A stretch of DNA of 7,146 nucleotides from Bacteroidota bacterium. Lineage in GTDB: Bacteria; Bacteroidota; Bacteroidia; Chitinophagales; Saprospiraceae. The translations under genes were made by a program, and so were the position numbers. Every line of letters starts with the position of its first letter. Position 1 is the first letter of the stretch. The stretch spans positions 1-7,146 of the forward strand of contig JAKQGD010000116.1 in NCBI GenBank assembly GCA_029573365.1, in the 5' to 3' direction. Shown here piece after piece: positions 1 to 6,661 of this stretch. Below the pieces are notes generated by a model, which did no database searches, was not told where the DNA came from, and worked only from the letters and a program-made list of their open reading frames with translations.

Positions 1-701
1 TGAGGAGTGGCACGAAGGCAAGTGTTCAGGACCCTTATTCGTTCAGGTGTGTGCCTCAGGTGCATGGAGCGTCATGGACAGCCATCAACCATGCCGGTGA
101 GGTGATTGACGTAGAGATCAACTCTGTCACCGACAACCCCAATGTTTTTGATGCAGATGACAAGGTGCTCAGTGGTGGCAATTTTCATGCACAGCCCCTG
201 GCTCTTATTCTTGACTATATGGCACTTGCCCTGGCAGAACTAGGCAATATTTCAGAACGAAGGGTTTATCAGCTTATAAACGGCGACCAGGGATTGCCGG
301 CCTACCTGATCAAGAATCCCGGGCTTGACTCCGGTTTTATGATCGCACAATACACCGCAGCATCTATCGTAAGCCAGAACAAACAGTATTGTACCCCTGC
401 CTCGGTAGATTCTATAGTTTCGTCCAAAGGGCAGGAGGACCATGTCTCTATGGCCGCCAATGCTGCAACAAAGCTGGCCCGTGTCCTTAAAAATGTAAAG
501 TCATTGCTGGCGATTGAGCTGCTGACAGCTGCACAGGCCATGGAATACAGACGGCCTGCCAGGTCTTCACACCTGCTTGAAGACATGGTGACTGCTGTAA
601 GAAAAAACATACCTTTTTTGGAGTCGGACAGGCTGATGCACGACGATATGGTCACAGCCGTCAATATAATCGAATCATGGATACGGGATCAAAGTATCTG
701 A
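1..701 (+). CDS. hutH: Histidine ammonia-lyase, C-terminal part (5' end outside window)
   Basis: HAL deaminates L-histidine to urocanate and ammonia, the first step of cytoplasmic histidine degradation. The reading frame is open from base 3 to the TGA at 699-701 and gives 232 residues, a little under half of the usual ~500, so the start and the Ala-Ser-Gly that forms the MIO cofactor lie off the left edge. Visible family motifs: QDPYSFRC followed by PQVHG, whose Tyr (bases 36-38) and Arg (45-47) match active-site Tyr/Arg of bacterial HAL; TDNPNVF; GGNFHAQP with the active-site Phe (183-185); and QEDHVSMA with the conserved Glu (435-437). The last ~70 residues are helical, as in the family. 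A GTG at base 51 is internal, because homology continues upstream of it. The 3' end overlaps the next gene by 25 bases. PAL and aminomutases share the fold, but the QEDHVSMA region favours HAL. Confidence 0.93.
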   Translation, partial: RSGTKASVQDPYSFRCVPQVHGASWTAINHAGEVIDVEINSVTDNPNVFDADDKVLSGGNFHAQPLALILDYMALALAELGNISERRVYQLINGDQGLPAYLIKNPGLDSGFMIAQYTAASIVSQNKQYCTPASVDSIVSSKGQEDHVSMAANAATKLARVLKNVKSLLAIELLTAAQAMEYRRPARSSHLLEDMVTAVRKNIPFLESDRLMHDDMVTAVNIIESWIRDQSI

Positions 702-1792
702 TAACAATCCTGATTATTTTTATACTATCACCTATGGCCCTGGGCCAGCGTGCATCTGTAGGTATAGCCGCAGGACCGGCCAGAATTATCAGACATACAC
801 CTAAGATCAGATTTGAAATACCTGCCGGCACCTTGTTTATGACAGGCCAATACACTTTTGCAGGAAAAGAAGAAGGATGGCGAAAATACTGGAAATATCC
901 TGAGGTCAGCGTTACAGCTATTTATACTGATTTTGGCAATAAGACTTTGCTCGGAGAAGCATTCGGAGTTTTACCAACCATAAAGTTTAATCTTGCTAAA
1001 CTGGGGGGTATAAATGCGGGATTCAGAGCAGGGACAGGACTTGTTTATGTAACCCGCACATTTGACAAAATTGGCAATCCAAACAACAACGTCATTAGCT
1101 CCAATGTCAACAATGTCACACAATTCAGCCTTGAAATCCAGAAAAACATCGGTCTACGCCTTGCGGCGAATGTGGCAGGCCATCTGACCCATTACTCCAA
1201 CGCCCGAACAGTAAGTCCCAATCTAGGCATCAATAACATAGGTCTTCTGGCAGGCCTTACCTACAGATTTTTGGATATAACACAGGAAAGTCACGGTATG
1301 GATGATACAATTGTCCGGCCGGCAACAAAAAAATGGGGTGGAGACCTGCTGGTGGGTTATGGCATTTCTGAATATAGTCAGGAAGGAGGCCCAAAGTTTG
1401 GAGCCTGGTACGTCAATCTCGGAGCAAGGTACAGCATATCTCAGTACCTGAGGCTTAACCTGGGTCTGGAATATGAGTATAACGAGAGCATTTTCCAGTT
1501 TTATTACCAGGACTTTATAGACAGAGCTACGGCACAAAAAAAAGCTACAAAAACGGCCATTTACGGAGCAGCAGACCTTGTTTTTGGCAGGGTTTTCACT
1601 AGAATACAGACCGGATTCTATCTTCCGTTTCCTGCGGAGTCCGAAAAAACCCTCCCTATGAATATAAGATTGGCAGTAAACTATAAAATACTCAGAGGAA
1701 CACCGATTTTCAGTCCTTACATCGGTGTAGCTCTTAAATCTCACCTGGAGACAGCACAGTATCTCGGTTTTGTAGCAGGAGTGGGCTTCTGA
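677..1792 (+). CDS. PagL-like acyloxyacyl hydrolase / lipid A deacylase family outer-membrane protein
   Basis: This 371-residue protein starts with a signal peptide: Lys6, hydrophobic residues 8-22, probable cleavage after Ala-Leu-Gly (residue 23). It then alternates polar and hydrophobic residues like a beta-barrel and ends in a terminal Phe (GVGF), typical of outer-membrane proteins. The motif HYSNA at residues 172-176, followed by SPNLGINN, is the signature of PagL-type lipid A 3-O-deacylases and acyloxyacyl hydrolases; His172 and Ser174 match the catalytic His/Ser pair. The WKYPEV and YTDFGN stretches near residues 70-90 resemble Bacteroidota members. Proteobacterial PagL is about half this length; residues ~205-371 look like additional barrel-type strands after a linker. 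The catalytic Glu of Pseudomonas PagL falls 14 residues after the His, where this protein has Asn186 in an ungapped reading, so the activity is uncertain. The start overlaps hutH by 25 bases, suggesting translational coupling. The next Met (residue 20) would destroy the signal peptide, so 677 is preferred. Confidence 0.8.
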   Translation: MDTGSKYLITILIIFILSPMALGQRASVGIAAGPARIIRHTPKIRFEIPAGTLFMTGQYTFAGKEEGWRKYWKYPEVSVTAIYTDFGNKTLLGEAFGVLPTIKFNLAKLGGINAGFRAGTGLVYVTRTFDKIGNPNNNVISSNVNNVTQFSLEIQKNIGLRLAANVAGHLTHYSNARTVSPNLGINNIGLLAGLTYRFLDITQESHGMDDTIVRPATKKWGGDLLVGYGISEYSQEGGPKFGAWYVNLGARYSISQYLRLNLGLEYEYNESIFQFYYQDFIDRATAQKKATKTAIYGAADLVFGRVFTRIQTGFYLPFPAESEKTLPMNIRLAVNYKILRGTPIFSPYIGVALKSHLETAQYLGFVAGVGF

Positions 1793-1800
1793 TGCGGTCG

Positions 1801-1834
1801 TTGTAGTCCGATTGGCAGAAAAGTGCTAAATTTG
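1801..1834 (+). promoter_or_regulatory. Probable Bacteroidota-type promoter of icmF
   Basis: TAAATTTG at 1827-1834 matches the Bacteroidota -7 consensus TAnnTTTG exactly. A TTG at 1801-1803 lies 23 bases upstream, at the long end of the spacing tolerated for the -33 element. Transcription would begin near 1840 and leave a leader of only ~17 bases before the ATG at 1857, so icmF would have its own promoter separate from the hutH operon. The whole gap is 64 bases, too short for a cobalamin riboswitch. The -33 assignment is weak. Confidence 0.55.
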
Positions 1835-1856
1835 TGACACCTAACACCTGACCAAA

Positions 1857-4800
1857 ATGACAGAAGCACAACCTTATTCGCCGAAAAATAAGATAAGGAT
1901 TGTCACTGCAGGGTCCCTTTTTGATGGCCATGATGCAGCCATCAACATAATGAGGAGGATCATGCAGCGTTCCGGAGCCGAGATTATCCATCTTGGCCAC
2001 AATCGCTCGGCAATGGAAATTGTAGAAACCGCCATCCAGGAAGATGTTCAGGGCATTGCCATCACGTCCTATCAGGGAGGGCACAACGAGTTTTTCCGCT
2101 ACATATTTGACCTTCTGAAAGAAAAAGGAAGTGGCCATATTAAGATCTTTGGTGGAGGAGGCGGCACCATACTTCCTGGCGAGATCAAAGATTTGCAGAA
2201 CTATGGTATTACCAGAATATATTCTCCCGATGACGGTCGCAGCATGGGTCTGCAGGGCATGATAAACGACCTGTTGCAAAAGTGTGATTATCCTTTGGGA
2301 GATCACCTTAACGGTGAATTGGCCGGAGTCAGCGTTCAGGATATAAATTCCATAGCCAGAGTTATTTCTTCGCTTGAAAACTTTCCGGAAAGTGGAAACG
2401 AGGCTGTACAAAAACTCAAAAAACCTCTGGCACCCGTGCCGGTACTGGGAATCACCGGAACAGGTGGTGCAGGCAAGTCGAGCATGATTGATGAAATTGT
2501 CAGGAGGTTTCTGCTTGATTTTAAGGATAAGAAAATCGCCATTGTTTCTGTAGATCCGTCCAAGCGTAAATCAGGAGGGGCTCTTCTGGGCGACAGGATA
2601 CGCATGAATGCTATCAGCAATAAGAGAGTGTACATGAGGTCTCTGGCCACAAGACAGTCCAACCTCGCCCTTTCTAAATATGTGCAGGAAACCCTTGATG
2701 TGCTTAAAGCCGCCAGTTACGACCTCATCATACTGGAAACCTCAGGTATAGGACAATCAGATACAGAAATAGTAGACCACTCTGATGTTTCTTTGTACAT
2801 CATGACCCCTGAATATGGTGCAGCCAGCCAGTTGGAAAAGATAGATATGCTCGATTTTGCAGACATTATCGCCATCAACAAATTTGATAAAAAAGGAGCC
2901 CCGGATGCCCTCAGAGATGTGAGAAAACAATATCAGAGAAACCACAACCTCTGGGATGCAGATCCGGAAGAATTACCGGTTTTTGGCACCATAGCCTCAC
3001 AATTTAACGACCCAGGTACAAATACACTTTATCGTCATATAATCAACACACTCAAACAAAAGACAGGGGCTCCTTTAGAGTCTACGATTGACCTGCCTTT
3101 TGGTGAAAGCGAAAAAATATACATTATACCACCCTCCCGGGTTCGTTATCTTGCCGAGATCTCAGAAAACAACCGTGATTACGATAAAAAATCAGAACAT
3201 CAGAGTCGTTTGGCTAGAAATGCCTGGAGTCTCCGCAATGCTGCTCATCTGGTCGAAGGGCAGGAGGTAAAATCCGCCATTGATCAGGCATATCAAAAGA
3301 CATGGGAGGACATCACCGGCGAAAACAAGAGAATTCTGGAGAGCTGGGAGGAGAAAAAGAAAAAATATGCCTCAGACGAATTTGTCTACAAGGTGAGGGA
3401 TAAGGACGTCAGGGTGGTGCCGTTTACAAAGTCGCTTTCTCATACAAGGATACCTAAGGTGTGCCTGCCTGCTTACTGTGACTGGGGTGACATACTGCGG
3501 TGGAACCATCAGGAAAATGTGCCCGGAGAATTTCCGTATACTGCTGGTGTATTTCCGTTTAAGAGGGAGGGTGAGGACCCTACACGCATGTTTGCCGGAG
3601 AAGGCGGCCCGGAAAGGACAAACAAAAGATTCCACTACGTATCTATGGATATGCCTGCCAGAAGGCTCTCCACCGCTTTTGATTCTGTAACCCTATATGG
3701 CGAGGACCCTGACCACAGGCCGGACATTTACGGCAAAATAGGCAACTCAGGAGTAAGTGTCTGCTGCCTGGATGATGCCAAAATCCTGTATTCCGGTTTT
3801 GACCTTTGTAACCCTGCCACATCGGTGTCCATGACCATAAATGGTCCTGCAGCAACGATATGTGCGTTTTTTATGAATGCCGCCATCGACCAGCAATGCG
3901 AACTTTATATCCATGAGCACGGACTCACACACCTGGTAGAAGAAAAACTCCGGGCCAAATATGATACTACCGGAAGGCAGCGGCCACAGTATAAGGAAAA
4001 ACTTCCGGAAGGAAACAACGGCCTGGGTACCTTGTTGCTCGGCATTACAGGCGACGAAGTGCTTCCTGCTGACATCTACGAAGGCTTAAAAAAGAAGGCT
4101 CTCTCAGCAGTTAGGGGTACAGTTCAGGCCGACATACTAAAGGAGGATCAGGCTCAAAATACATGCATATTTAGTACGGAATTTTCGCTAAGGCTTATGG
4201 GCGATGTTCAGTCATATTTTATCAGGCATGATGTCAGAAACTTCTACTCGGTGTCCATCTCAGGATATCACATCGCTGAAGCAGGGGCTAATCCCATTTC
4301 GCAGCTTGCTTTTACATTGTCTAATGGCTTTACATTCGTGGAATACTACCTCAGCAGGGGTATGCATATCGATGATTTCGCTCCCAATCTTTCCTTTTTC
4401 TTTTCCAATGGGGTGGATCCGGAATACAGTGTCATTGGCAGGGTAGCCAGAAGGATATGGGCCAAGGCCATGAGACATAAATATGGAGGCAATGCCCGGT
4501 CACAGATGCTTAAATACCACATACAGACTTCCGGCAGGTCACTGCATGCCCAGGAAATCGCCTTCAATGACATCCGAACTACCCTTCAGGCACTTTATGC
4601 CATATACGACAACTGCAACTCGCTCCATACCAACGCCTATGATGAGGCCATCACCACACCAACAGAGGAGAGTGTAAGGCGGGCTATGGCCATACAGCTT
4701 ATCATCAATAAAGAACTGGGGCTGGCCAGAAATGAAAATCCCTTGCAAGGGTCATTTATTATCGAAGAGCTGACGGACCTGGTTGAAGAAGCCGTATTGT

Positions 4801-5213
4801 CAGAATTCGAACGATTGTCAGAACGTGGAGGCGTGCTGGGTGCCATGGAAACCATGTATCAGCGAAGCAAAATACAGGAGGAGTCGCTGTATTATGAAAC
4901 TCTTAAACACACTGGCGAGCTGCCCATAATCGGTGTGAACACGTTCCTGTCCCGGGAAGGGTCACCAACCATCATCCCTGCGGAGGTCATTCGTGCCACA
5001 GAAGAAGAAAAGCAGGCCCAGATCACCACAGTTGAAAACCTCAGAAAACTTAACGTTCAAAAAAGTGTGGATGCACTGCATAAACTTCAGAAAACAGCCA
5101 TAGCCAATGGCAACCTGTTTGAGGAGCTGATGGAGACGGTAAAGGTCTGTTCTTTGGGCCAGATTACCAACGCACTTTATGAGGTAGGCGGGAAATACAG
5201 AAGGAATATGTAA
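1857..5213 (+). CDS. icmF: Fused isobutyryl-CoA mutase IcmF (B12 domain + G-protein chaperone + mutase domain)
   Basis: IcmF interconverts isobutyryl-CoA and n-butyryl-CoA by an adenosylcobalamin radical mechanism in the cytoplasm; its built-in GTPase gates and repairs cofactor loading. The 1118 residues match the full ~1090-residue family length. B12-binding domain (~12-140): DGHDAA with the cobalt-ligand His25, SYQGGH at 71-76, and the glycine run 99-103. MeaB-like G domain (~190-400): P-loop GTGGAGKS 201-208, DPSKRKSGGALLGDR 233-247, ETSGIGQSD 294-302, NKFD 341-344. A helical linker follows, then the mutase barrel (~520-1110) with FPFKR at 566-570, SGYHIAEAG around His805, and the LQGSFIIEELT segment. 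Phe568 and Gln767 sit where methylmalonyl-CoA mutase has Tyr89 and Arg207 (P. shermanii numbering), which indicates isobutyryl/butyryl specificity. The gene ends with tandem stops TAATAA, appears monocistronic, and no plus-strand terminator is evident behind it. Confidence 0.96.
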   Translation: MTEAQPYSPKNKIRIVTAGSLFDGHDAAINIMRRIMQRSGAEIIHLGHNRSAMEIVETAIQEDVQGIAITSYQGGHNEFFRYIFDLLKEKGSGHIKIFGGGGGTILPGEIKDLQNYGITRIYSPDDGRSMGLQGMINDLLQKCDYPLGDHLNGELAGVSVQDINSIARVISSLENFPESGNEAVQKLKKPLAPVPVLGITGTGGAGKSSMIDEIVRRFLLDFKDKKIAIVSVDPSKRKSGGALLGDRIRMNAISNKRVYMRSLATRQSNLALSKYVQETLDVLKAASYDLIILETSGIGQSDTEIVDHSDVSLYIMTPEYGAASQLEKIDMLDFADIIAINKFDKKGAPDALRDVRKQYQRNHNLWDADPEELPVFGTIASQFNDPGTNTLYRHIINTLKQKTGAPLESTIDLPFGESEKIYIIPPSRVRYLAEISENNRDYDKKSEHQSRLARNAWSLRNAAHLVEGQEVKSAIDQAYQKTWEDITGENKRILESWEEKKKKYASDEFVYKVRDKDVRVVPFTKSLSHTRIPKVCLPAYCDWGDILRWNHQENVPGEFPYTAGVFPFKREGEDPTRMFAGEGGPERTNKRFHYVSMDMPARRLSTAFDSVTLYGEDPDHRPDIYGKIGNSGVSVCCLDDAKILYSGFDLCNPATSVSMTINGPAATICAFFMNAAIDQQCELYIHEHGLTHLVEEKLRAKYDTTGRQRPQYKEKLPEGNNGLGTLLLGITGDEVLPADIYEGLKKKALSAVRGTVQADILKEDQAQNTCIFSTEFSLRLMGDVQSYFIRHDVRNFYSVSISGYHIAEAGANPISQLAFTLSNGFTFVEYYLSRGMHIDDFAPNLSFFFSNGVDPEYSVIGRVARRIWAKAMRHKYGGNARSQMLKYHIQTSGRSLHAQEIAFNDIRTTLQALYAIYDNCNSLHTNAYDEAITTPTEESVRRAMAIQLIINKELGLARNENPLQGSFIIEELTDLVEEAVLSEFERLSERGGVLGAMETMYQRSKIQEESLYYETLKHTGELPIIGVNTFLSREGSPTIIPAEVIRATEEEKQAQITTVENLRKLNVQKSVDALHKLQKTAIANGNLFEELMETVKVCSLGQITNALYEVGGKYRRNM

Positions 5214-5214
5214 T

Positions 5215-5295
5215 AAAAAACAGCCGCCGGCGGACAGAAAATCTGTATAACTGCGATCAAAAGTTAATAATGTAACCTGTCAGACCGGACGGCTG
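5215..5295 (-). terminator. Possible terminator for the minus-strand lipoprotein gene
   Basis: Read on the minus strand, the G/C-rich palindrome CCGCCGGCGG (5224-5233) is followed within a few bases by a run of six T (complement of 5215-5220), as expected for rho-independent termination. The palindrome alone has little loop. A longer pairing is possible: 5221-5230 with 5285-5295, ten base pairs with a bulged A at 5289 and a ~54-base loop. A small hairpin, ACAGA-AAA-TCTGT at 5234-5246, lies inside that loop. The orientation suits the gene ending at 5307. Termination of icmF by the same structure is less likely, because no T-run follows on the plus strand. Confidence 0.4.
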
Positions 5296-5306
5296 AATTC
5301 CTGGGT

Positions 5307-5696
5307 TTATAATCTTGTGCCTATAAGTTTGAACCGTTCCTTTCCTCCGCCATAATCCACAGTGTAGGACAACTCTACAGTACCGTCATGGTAAAATCCG
5401 TCACCACTGATTCGTATTCCTCCCCCTACATCCTGGGCAGGAATGTCTATTTCCATGACACTTTGATCCTGATTGTCAATGTCTGCCCGTACTATAAACC
5501 ACTCAAAACCGTCAAAAGGAGCTTCTATAAGTATGTTATCACCTCTGTCAGTAGATACAATCAGGTCAAAAGGACCTGCAACTCCAAGTACATGGGCTCT
5601 GTACACCCCTACAACAGGATATATCCGCTCATCTATGTCATCACACGATGAAAGAAGAGCAATCGGCAACAATAGTATGTAAAAAATACCTTTCAT
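5307..5696 (-). CDS. Small secreted lipoprotein of unknown function
   Basis: With the chosen start (ATG at 5694-5696) this is a 129-residue protein with a short type II signal peptide: Lys2, hydrophobic residues 4-15, lipobox Leu-Ser-Ser-Cys with lipidated Cys18. Asp residues follow at +2 and +3, which in E. coli would favour inner-membrane retention, but Bacteroidota sorting differs. The mature part is acidic and rich in predicted beta strands (VGVYRAHVLGV, FDLIVSTDRGDN, GGGIRISGDGFYHDGTVELSY), which suggests a compact beta-sandwich or barrel; I recognise no family. An in-frame ATG at 5718-5720 would add eight residues (MVLYKSLY) but lies only ~10 bases past a TACATTTG promoter box, so the inner start is preferred. 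The gene converges with icmF (93-base gap) and diverges from the 93-residue membrane protein gene. Confidence 0.8.
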   Translation of the reverse strand: MKGIFYILLLPIALLSSCDDIDERIYPVVGVYRAHVLGVAGPFDLIVSTDRGDNILIEAPFDGFEWFIVRADIDNQDQSVMEIDIPAQDVGGGIRISGDGFYHDGTVELSYTVDYGGGKERFKLIGTRL

Positions 5697-5730
5697 ATAC
5701 AGACTTTTGTATAAAACCATTTGCAGCTCA

Positions 5731-5738
5731 CAAATGTA
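5731..5738 (-). promoter_or_regulatory. Probable -7 element upstream of the lipoprotein gene
   Basis: The minus strand reads TACATTTG here, an exact match to TAnnTTTG, 34 bases before the preferred start codon at 5696. No convincing TTTG/TTG -33 element lies at the expected distance, so the call rests on one box and its position. Confidence 0.45.
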
Positions 5739-5892
5739 AAGGCAGGGTGGCCGGTTTATTGTTTTTTTAACTCAGTGTTAATCTGCTCTTAACGCCACAA
5801 TTTTTATCGGCAACCGTCTAATGGATTCAAATTATTATATTGTACCAATGACTATAAATCTGAAATATTAGTTTTTAAATAAAATTTTATGT

Positions 5893-5932
5893 CAAATATA
5901 CTTATGCAATGAATAAAGATATGCTATATTTG
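5893..5932. repeat. Facing pair of TATATTTG boxes (8-base inverted repeat, 24-base spacer)
   Basis: CAAATATA at 5893-5900 and TATATTTG at 5925-5932 are exact inverted copies. Each also fits the -7 promoter consensus, one for each strand, in the gap between two divergent genes. They could be divergent promoters or an operator for a dimeric regulator, or could arise by chance in very A/T-rich sequence. The left box would give the lipoprotein gene a leader of ~190 bases, so it would be an alternative to the closer box at 5731. Confidence 0.4.
5925..5932 (+). promoter_or_regulatory. Probable -7 promoter element of the glycine-rich membrane protein gene
   Basis: TATATTTG matches the Bacteroidota TAnnTTTG element exactly and ends 25 bases before the ATG at 5958, leaving a T/A-rich leader without a Shine-Dalgarno sequence. 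No clear -33 TTG is present about 20 bases upstream (the region reads CTTATG), so strength and exact start are uncertain. Confidence 0.5.
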
Positions 5933-5957
5933 TTTTTTTAACCAAAACAACATTATT

Positions 5958-6239
5958 ATGAGCTATTTACCATTGATCATTTCACTACTTAGTGGTGCTG
6001 CCGGCGGCAACTTGGCCGGAAAACTTATGCCTAAGTCTTCTCTTGGCACTATGGGCAATTCCATTCTTGGTATTCTAGGCGGCGGACTGGGAAGTCAGGT
6101 GCTGGGTATGTTGGGAGCCGCTCCTGCTGAGGGTATGGACCTTATGGGCATAATCGGCTCTATCGCCAGTGGTGGAGTAGGAGGAGGAGTCCTGATGGCC
6201 ATAATTGGAGTCATAAAGGGCATGATGGGTAACAAATAA
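5958..6239 (+). CDS. Small glycine-rich hydrophobic membrane protein, function unknown
   Basis: This 93-residue protein is almost entirely Gly, Leu, Ile, Met, Ala and Ser. Three hydrophobic stretches (about residues 4-24, 35-55 and 62-89) carry closely spaced glycines, including GGGLGSQ and GGVGGG, a pattern suited to tightly packed transmembrane helices. The few charges are Lys22, Lys26, Glu and Asp near 58-61, and lysines at the C-terminus. It resembles conserved small bacterial hypothetical proteins containing GNxxGxL and SLGTxGNSIxGIxGGGLG. In composition it also recalls the GlsB/YeaQ/YmgE small membrane proteins, but I would not assign it to them. It has its own promoter box and a strong terminator, so it is probably a well-expressed single-gene transcript. 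There is no signal peptide other than the first hydrophobic segment. Confidence 0.82.
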   Translation: MSYLPLIISLLSGAAGGNLAGKLMPKSSLGTMGNSILGILGGGLGSQVLGMLGAAPAEGMDLMGIIGSIASGGVGGGVLMAIIGVIKGMMGNK

Positions 6240-6269
6240 TACCATTTTGCATAAATGGAGTAAAATCAG

Positions 6270-6308
6270 AGGCCGTAATCTCTTGTGGGTTACGGCCTTG
6301 TTTTTTTC
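6270..6308 (+). terminator. Rho-independent terminator of the glycine-rich membrane protein gene
   Basis: A perfect 9-base-pair stem (AGGCCGTAA at 6270-6278, TTACGGCCT at 6290-6298) encloses an 11-base loop and runs into TTGTTTTTTT. It begins 30 bases after the stop codon. A second, weaker hairpin (CCATTT-TGCAT-AAATGG, 6242-6258) lies between the stop codon and the terminator. On the minus strand the stem is not followed by a good T-run, so it probably acts mainly on plus-strand transcripts. Confidence 0.92.
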
Positions 6309-6347
6309 AATTTATTTATTTAAGTCCGCATAGAAGATTAAAAGAGT

Positions 6348-6608
6348 TTAGTTTTGAATCTGTATACAGAGGCCTATACCATTGTCTTCTACCATTATTT
6401 GACAGGTATCCTTTGACGTATACAGTTCTATCACGATTTTTCCGATGTGATCAGGGTCTTTTATTTTTAATGCTTCAATAGCGTCCACGGAATTTTGAAG
6501 AAGCTCACGGATAAAAACCTGCTCGCTGCTGTATAAATGATTGGCAAGAACATCCAATACCCCCTTTAAGTTAACCTGAAAATTATGCGACTCATTATAT
6601 GCTTCCAT
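6348..6608 (-). pseudogene. N-terminal stub of an HSP90-family (HtpG-like) ATPase, truncated after the DNGIG motif
   Basis: The 86 residues match the beginning of the HSP90 / HtpG-like N-terminal ATPase domain. NFQVNLKGVLDVLANHLYSS (9-28) is followed by the N-box ELLQNSVDA (35-43), whose Glu35 and Asn39 match the catalytic Glu and Mg-binding Asn of the GHKL (Bergerat) fold, and then VEDNGIGL (73-80), whose Asp75 matches the adenine-binding Asp. Family identity ends at Leu80; six unrelated residues and a TAA follow. The ATP lid, the G2 box and the middle and C-terminal domains are missing from a protein that normally has ~600 residues. No other frame to the left of the break continues the homology, so this is a deletion or rearrangement rather than a frameshift. 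The stub cannot form a complete ATP site. It lies 53 bases downstream of the 54-residue gene on the same strand. A truncated but expressed protein remains possible. Confidence 0.72.
6359..6370. repeat. 12-base perfect palindrome at the HSP90 break point
   Basis: TCTGTATACAGA is its own reverse complement. It starts at the last bases of the Leu80 codon, exactly where HSP90 homology stops. An 8-base part of it, GTATACAG, also occurs at 6418-6425 inside the stub. It could mark a deletion junction, form a small cruciform, or be coincidental. Confidence 0.5.
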
Positions 6609-6661
6609 AACATGTAAAAATTAAAATTTCAAGTTTATAGTTTTTTCTTTCATAGATAATG

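Noticed and set aside
302..664. Minus-strand open frame of 120 codons opposite hutH
   Set aside because: It is fully covered by conserved HAL sequence on the other strand; no independent evidence.
1223..1744. Minus-strand open frame of 173 codons inside the PagL-like gene
   Set aside because: It is antisense to a gene with a signal peptide and family motif; its composition (many Cys, Phe, Lys) and lack of motifs mark it as a shadow.
1793..1856. Possible cobalamin riboswitch before the B12-dependent icmF
   Set aside because: The gap is only 64 bases, far too short for the ~200-base element, and no B12-box-like sequence is visible.
1734..2411. Long minus-strand open frame (225 codons) opposite the start of icmF
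   Set aside because: It lies antisense to the strongly supported B12-binding domain of icmF, has no recognisable motif and is rich in Cys/Ile/Arg as expected of an antisense shadow.
5388..5682. Plus-strand open frames of 87 and 69 codons opposite the lipoprotein gene
   Set aside because: The minus-strand frame has a proper lipobox and signal peptide; the plus-strand frames show no motifs.
5718..5720. Upstream ATG for the lipoprotein gene
   Set aside because: It adds eight residues before an already complete type II signal peptide and would leave almost no leader after the TACATTTG box; the ATG at 5696 fits better, though the upstream start is not excluded.
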